DNA of 64,000 bases from Rotaria sordida (Eukaryota > Rotifera > Eurotatoria > Philodinida > Philodinidae), in assembly GCA_905250125.1 (NCBI GenBank), contig CAJNOL010000474.1, forward strand, positions 1 through 64,000, in the 5' to 3' direction. The first letter of the stretch is position 1, and every line of letters begins with the position of its first letter. The position numbers and the translations under genes were made by a program. The notes under the pieces were generated by a model. It saw nothing but the letters and a program-made list of their open reading frames with translations. It had not been told where the DNA came from and made no database searches. This document shows positions 58,653 to 64,000 of this stretch, in pieces.

Positions 58653-61568
58653 TCAAGAATTTTTCGTTAAAGGTAAGCGTTTGAGAAATGCGATATCACT
58701 AAAATGAAAAAAATAAAAATATTGATCTCAATTAAAAAAACGTTTATTTTTCTTTTTTATTTACCTAACTAATTCTTGAAATTTTGCATATGAATAAATA
58801 TGATTATGTCCACAATTTGCTGAACGTGGAACAGTTATGAAACGGACAGGTGGTAAATTTTTATCACGATGAATTTTAACATAATCTTCAATCTAGGAAA
58901 AAAACAAAAGAACGATATATTTTCTTGAAAAAGAAAATCTTTTAATAAATCTACTAATTGAGCATGATGATAAGGTATAACAGCATCATCTTCTGAATGA
59001 ATAATTATAATTGGTAATGGAAGAAATGAAATACTAAAAATGAAAAAAAAACAAAAAAAAACATTTTTTTTAATGAATTTATATGAATATTTATTATTCA
59101 TACATTTCATTATTTGGAAAATTGATTTTAACAGCTGCTAAAGAATCAAGTGCAGCTTGCAGAAAATATGGATTGATTTTTAATATCTAAATAATAAATT
59201 AATTCTAACACGAAAACTTCTTCAAATATCAAATAGATTTGATATCTGAAAAAGTTCCTTCGAAAGTAGATAAATATTAAAACATACTCGTGTAATTGGA
59301 TACGAAACAAGAGCTTGAATTGTATTATAAAATGGTGCTTCGAGTACAACACCTGATGGTTTTTTTAAATCTAAAATATTCGAGAAAAAAAAAGACAAAA
59401 TATTTAATTGATCAGAAAAAGGAAAATTTCTATACCAGAATGATTTTGAAATAATTTATTCATTGCCCATAATGCAACACCAGTACCCATTGAATGACCC
59501 CATAGAGTTATTGGATTTTGAGGACAAACTTGACGAATTACATTAACGACATGTATTACATCCTGAGCAAAACCATCTACAGTTGGTATACCAGTTGAAT
59601 CACCATAACCACGATAATCAAGAGCAATAATTTGATTACCAAAAGTACTCATCATTCGATAATGATTCGATCGATAACGTGTTGCTCTAAAATGAATTTT
59701 TAATTTTTTGAAATTTATTTCTATGTTCATTTACCTTGTACCATCTTGTCCATGCAAATATATAATTATAGGAAGATCATCAGATTTAACATATTGTTTA
59801 AGATGATCAGCAAGTGTTGATAAATTATGATCAATAGTGATAATGGGTGGCAATATATACCTAGACAGTAGAGAAATCATAATTGGAATTTACTTAAAAA
59901 ATTGAGAATGTCAAAAAATTCTTAAACCTATTTATGAACAAATTCAAAATTAAAATTGTTTTATGACTGATTGATAAGTTAATTAAATGGACATAAAATC
60001 ATGGATTGATATTAGGTTCGCCTGAGATAGGGATGTATCAATTCCTAGAGCATGATGTTAAGGATGATATTTTATTCCTTATTAAGAATGAAGTTCCTGT
60101 GGATTGTTCATATTAACCATGATTAATTCTTTTTGCTCTATTCGAAGTTATAGTCAAAATACAAGTTTCGGAACTAGTCAAAAATTCACATTTTTTTAGT
60201 TTTTTTTGACTAATTTCAACTGATTTTGAAAAGAGCGTTCAAAACTGATCACAGTTAGCATGAAGAATCGCTTGGAATTTGGTAATTCTTAATACTAGTC
60301 ATGTGTTTTTTGTAAGCAGGAATAAACCGATTCCTAGCGATTTTTCATGCTAGCTGTAATTAATTTTGAACGCTCTTTTCGAAACTATTCTTTGGTTTTG
60401 TCTAACGAGAAATACACGTCTAAAAATCAGTTGGGATTGATTGAAAAAAAATATATTAAAAAATGGAAATTTTCGACCAATTCCGAAATTTATATTTCGA
60501 CTACAGCTTCGAATAGAGATGATTATAGTTGATATGAACAATCCATAGAAACCTCATTCTTAATAAGAAAAAAATAATGCCATCTTTAACATCATGTTCT
60601 AAGAATTGACATGTATTAAAAATATATTTCTTTTACAAAAAAAGGTTTCTAAACGATGGTACTGAACAATCACTTCAATTATTTATCAGAACATTGAAAA
60701 CAGTTTTATGATGATAATGATCACGAGTTTAATAACTGTCAGACAAACCTAATGTTTGTAAAAACCGTATGAAAACTACGATAAATTGTTCTTATGGAAC
60801 CAAAAAATAAGATGTATTTATCGGTATTCGAACGTTATGAAGACTATTATTTACAAGATACGCATAGTTTCCTTGAGAAAAGAAGTTAAATTCAGATCGA
60901 GTAACCCATGTTATATCTCCGAAAAGACATGAATTATAAATTTTAAGATTTAAACTTCAAGTTAGTCCGAACTTAATCTTAATTTTTGAAATTTTGTCAA
61001 ATTTCAAATTTTATTACAAACAAAATCTCTAAGATTATTCTTTTTAATTCGAAATTTCAGCAAGAATACTCATAAAATTTTCTTAATCTTATAGAATATC
61101 TTCAACATTCCCTATTTTTTTCCATGTTTAACATCATACATATGATTTCTAAATGTCATTATTTAAAACTTAACATACCATATTCCAATTCTAACATTTG
61201 GTTCTGTTTGTTCATAAACATTAACAGCATTTAATCTGAATGCATCTGGTTTTGTTAAATCAATCCATGGATAATATCGAGCTATTCAAATCAAAGAAAG
61301 ATCAAAATTAAATAAGATTATAATGATATTTACACCATGTTTGAAAAAACATTTTTGTTAAAATAATATCACCATATAAACGAAGAAAAATCGGACTTAA
61401 TACAATCAATGATATAATTATAGTAATCATACTAACAATCCATCGTATGAAACTAAATATAAAATAAATATTAGGCAATTTTACACAGTATTTATTAATT
61501 AGTTTTTTTTTTTACATTTTTTTAAAAAATGATAATTTTGATTTTTTCTTTTGTCGTTCTATAGTCAT
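58653..61568 (-). CDS. ABHD12-like serine hydrolase (copy B)
   Basis: Tandem paralogue of copy A with a similar exon layout. Minus-strand exons: 61568 to about 61520 (MTIERQKKKSKLSFFKK), about 61455-61340 (membrane segment WIVSMITIIISLIVLSPIF), about 61280-61180 (NVYEQTEPNVRIGIW), about 59860-59733 (LPIIIYLHGQDGT), about 59690-59440 (IALDYRGYGDSTGIPTVDG and nucleophile elbow GHSMGTG), about 59370-59290 (GVVLEAPFYNTIQAL), about 59190-59105, about 59037-58953 (IIIIHSEDDAVIPYHHAQL), about 58892-58768 (RSANCGHNHIYSY, the catalytic His) and 58695-58653 (FLKRLPLTKNS, stop). The oxyanion motif is HGQ instead of HGN. Ser, Asp and His of the triad are all present. One intron (59861-61180) contains a foldback element. 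Sequence identity to copy A is only moderate, so the duplication or allelic split is old. Confidence 0.86.
60032..60615. mobile_element. 583-bp foldback element in ABHD12-like copy B intron
   Basis: Almost the whole segment is one palindrome. The left arm (CAATTCCTAGAGCATGATGT near 60039, then TTATTAAGAATGAAGTTCCT, TGGATTGTTCATATTAAC and TTTCGGAACTAGTC) pairs in order with the right arm read on the other strand, and near the centre AAGAGCGTTCAAAA pairs with TTTTGAACGCTCTT. The centre is about 60320. Non-coding. Confidence 0.75.
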
Positions 61569-61692
61569 CGATCTCGAAGAATAACACAAAGATTAATAAA
61601 CTAAGACTTTTCAAACAAAAAAAAAAAAAACAAAACACGTTTATTAAAATTTATGATAAAATAAAATATAGTAAAAAAAATAAATTTTTTTT

Positions 61693-62423
61693 TTAAATTG
61701 CTTTTAATATGAGATTTGGTACATCGAAAGTTTGATCATCACAGAGAACAATATCATAAATATTTTTATAAACTTCTAATTTTGTCGACGTACTATAATT
61801 TAAATATCCTATTTTGAGTATATGTTTTAGATTTTTCATTCCACCAATCATTCCAACATCACCAAGAGTATCACCCAAAAGAATAACATTTGGACGATTA
61901 AGAATTGAATGATAATAAGGTGTATGATGAATTTCTTGTTCATTTTTATTAAATGTATGAATAAGTTTTTTATTAAATGAGTTTGTATTTCCATTTGTAT
62001 CAAATTGAATAAAATTTGAAACAATGTGTGATAATTCATGATTATGTTTAAATTCAGGAATTTCTTTTTCAAGAAAAATTTCAATAACATCACCTAAAAT
62101 TCAACACTTATGTCAAATTATTAATCAAGAAGGATTTCTTTACCTAACCCAGCTGAAAAAATGAGAATAGGAGTATCACTACATAATAAATCCGTAATGA
62201 ATTTATTTACACCTTTTTTTAATTCTAGTTTTGATTGATAAACTAGATTACGTAACATTGATTTATCAAGAGTTGATGAAATAATAAGTGATTGAGCTTT
62301 ATGCCACCATTCAATCATATAAGGAATTTTTTCTTCTACACTCATAGAAACATCAAGTTCAATTGGGTGATATTTTGAACGTAATTGATCAGCTTGAATA
62401 CGAATTAATGAACCATCGGGTAA
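61693..62423 (-). CDS. Cytosolic 5'-nucleotidase III-like (UMPH-1 family), 3' part only
   Basis: HAD-family pyrimidine-5'-nucleotidase, which dephosphorylates UMP/CMP-type nucleotides in the cytosol. Two exons are visible: 62423 to about 62145 (SKYHPIELDVSMSVEEKIPY, MIEWWHKAQ, ILIFSAGLG) and about 62095-61693 (HIVSNFIQFDTNGNTN, LIHTFNKNEQEIH, NVILLGDTLGDVGM, LKIGYLN, YDIVLCDDQTFDV). The HAD motif II (FSAG) and motif IV (LLGDTLGD) are present. The first catalytic motif (DFDxT) belongs to upstream exons that are not in the remaining window and must lie beyond 64000, or be missed in the long intron. Confidence 0.88.
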
Positions 62424-64000
62424 CTATATGAAATTAATTTCAAAATTAACCTATTGATAATTTATTCTCAATAAGAATTTAGTTATTAATATTTGTAAAA
62501 ATAATGAATTTCTTTTTTTTTTATAATTCTTATAAATTTTTCTTTCTCATCATTCGCATAGAAAACTCTTATTTTATGTTTCAGACGAAAAAAAAAAGTA
62601 ATATTCTAGATAGGATATTATTGTATGTATTTGTTTAAAATAATCAACTATTTGATATGTATTTATCAAAAAATTATAACCTGATTAAAAGACCATGATT
62701 AACATGAAGAAATGTCAATGTAATTTGCTTCGTAGTTTTTTTTTTTTACTGCGTAACTGATTTTCAAATATAAATATTTGACAACGAAGAATCAATATTG
62801 TCTTTAGTTTAAATATATTCTATTCACAATATTTCTTCTACTTATCTTAATTACATGATGATTTTGAATCATGTTTATTACATATTTCTACATGTAATTC
62901 CTATCCTCGAAATTATGAAAACTATTCATAAATGCTTTAATCTACATAACTAATATTCTATATCGAAATCATGACATAAGGACGTCATACATTCCTGTAA
63001 ATCATATTTAAATATACGTATATAATAGAGTTTATCTTTGTCCAATATTTGGGAAGAGGACTTCAACACTATGTTTGAAATTAATTCAGTTAAATACAAA
63101 GTGTACAATACTCATTGCATAGAACTAGTTTTTCATTTATGATAAATGTTCGCTATACAATCTTTGTTAACTATTATGACTGAGATTTTTCTCAACGATT
63201 AACTAACATTGAAACAGAACTGGCTGAATGTGAATTTATGGGAATACAAGAAATCTAAGATATACCAGAAGTAATGATATCGATAGTATAATATCATAAA
63301 AAATAATTCGAGAAAAATTTTTTGTATACATACTGATGGTACAAACAGTGTTCTGCATATTTCATCATTCTATTGTTACAGCTAAGGTCAGTTGTAATAT
63401 AAAGATCGTCGTTAGTAATACAATGATCTTTGTTCGATATATTCAGATGTTGTCTAGGTTATACATCTTGAGAATCGAACTTCATGTTCAATCTCTTTTT
63501 GATTTTCATTGAATCATTTCGATTATCTTTCAAATTTTCTGCAGGTTGAAGTCTAGTTTTCAAAACTAAAACAGAGCTTCATATATAACTTTTATTTAAA
63601 TAGATAATGCAATGTACACTTCAATATAGAAGTGAAAATTTTTCTTATCGATTTAAAAAGAAAGATAAAAAGCTTTCATCAAAATTATGATATCAATTGA
63701 AGAAATATAAAGCACTGTTTGTGCTATTAATATACAGGATGCCCTAAAAGTTATATTATTGAAAAAAATTCTATATCTCCAATACGATTCGAGCAAATGA
63801 GCTGATTTTTTTATCAATGATAGAGGCATGTACAAGCTTTATATCCATAAAGATATGTCTAGAGAGATCCTTTGTTAAGTATCACTATTGATCACAATAA
63901 AAGAATTTGACTCTTTCACAGATAGGAAAAAGACAATATACGATAAAAAAAAGATCAGTTTATCAAGAAAAAATGTAAATACTCACTCAAATTTTTTTTC
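62424..64000 (-). other. Probable long intron or upstream region of the 5'-nucleotidase gene
   Basis: The upstream exons of the nucleotidase were sought here and not found. A GTGAGTATTTAC donor-like sequence on the minus strand near 63975-63986 could end an exon that continues past the window edge. The rest is AT-rich with no signature. Confidence 0.35.

Noticed and set aside
1-64000. tRNA, rRNA, CRISPR array or spliced-leader gene
   Set aside because: No B-box-like GGTTCGAATCC context with cloverleaf pairing, no regularly spaced short repeats and no rRNA-like conserved stretch was seen. A tRNAscan or covariance-model search would be decisive.

Overview
This window is animal nuclear DNA. It is strongly AT-rich, with compact multi-exon genes, many GT-AG introns of about 45-70 bp, and a few introns swollen to 0.5-2.7 kb by transposon-derived sequence. 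The gene set (ACE-type peptidase, Rab46-type large GTPase, TRAF, MFSD14, AIFM1, CP2 transcription factor, ABHD12, cytosolic 5'-nucleotidase III) is metazoan. Base composition, intron style, diverged tandem paralogues and abundant small foldback elements would fit a rotifer, possibly a bdelloid; that placement is inference. There is one 100-N scaffold gap (17878-17977). No tRNA, rRNA, CRISPR array or bacterial-type operon was seen.

Layout, left to right. (1) 80-7619, minus: an M2-family ACE-like secreted zinc peptidase, cut by the left edge, whose introns hold two short MITEs, a Tc1/mariner remnant that itself carries a MITE, and a long palindrome. (2) 8180-13709, minus: a CRACR2A/Rab46-like protein (EF-hands, coiled coil, Rab GTPase with a CC tail). 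(3) 13710-18760: no gene seen; mariner-type terminus and assembly gap. (4) 18761-20285, plus: an unrecognised Arg/Tyr-rich protein of 381 aa. (5) 20286-27306: repeat-rich, with a higher-order minisatellite and a 1152-bp hAT-like element with target-site duplications. (6) 27307-29322, plus: a complete TRAF gene. (7) 29344-35330: no gene recognised. (8) 35330-37070, minus: an EF-hand gene and its decayed tandem copy. (9) 37071-42074: a promoter/5'UTR region and a psq + CENP-B-type helix-turn-helix gene. (10) 43561-47024, minus: an MFSD14 (HIAT1) transporter with two possible first exons, sharing a 480-bp divergent promoter with (11) 47505-53948, plus: AIFM1. One AIFM1 intron contains a complete intronless CP2-family transcription factor gene on the same strand; another contains three nested or adjacent inverted-repeat elements. 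(12) 56242-61568, minus: two tandem ABHD12-type serine hydrolases. (13) 61693-62423, minus: the 3' part of a cytosolic 5'-nucleotidase III gene.

The genes do not form a pathway; they are ordinary, independently transcribed loci. The notable features are architectural: a gene nested within a gene, and an unusually readable record of small DNA transposons landing in introns and inside one another. All gene models come from reading splice sites and homology by eye; exon borders given as 'about' may be off by a few bases.
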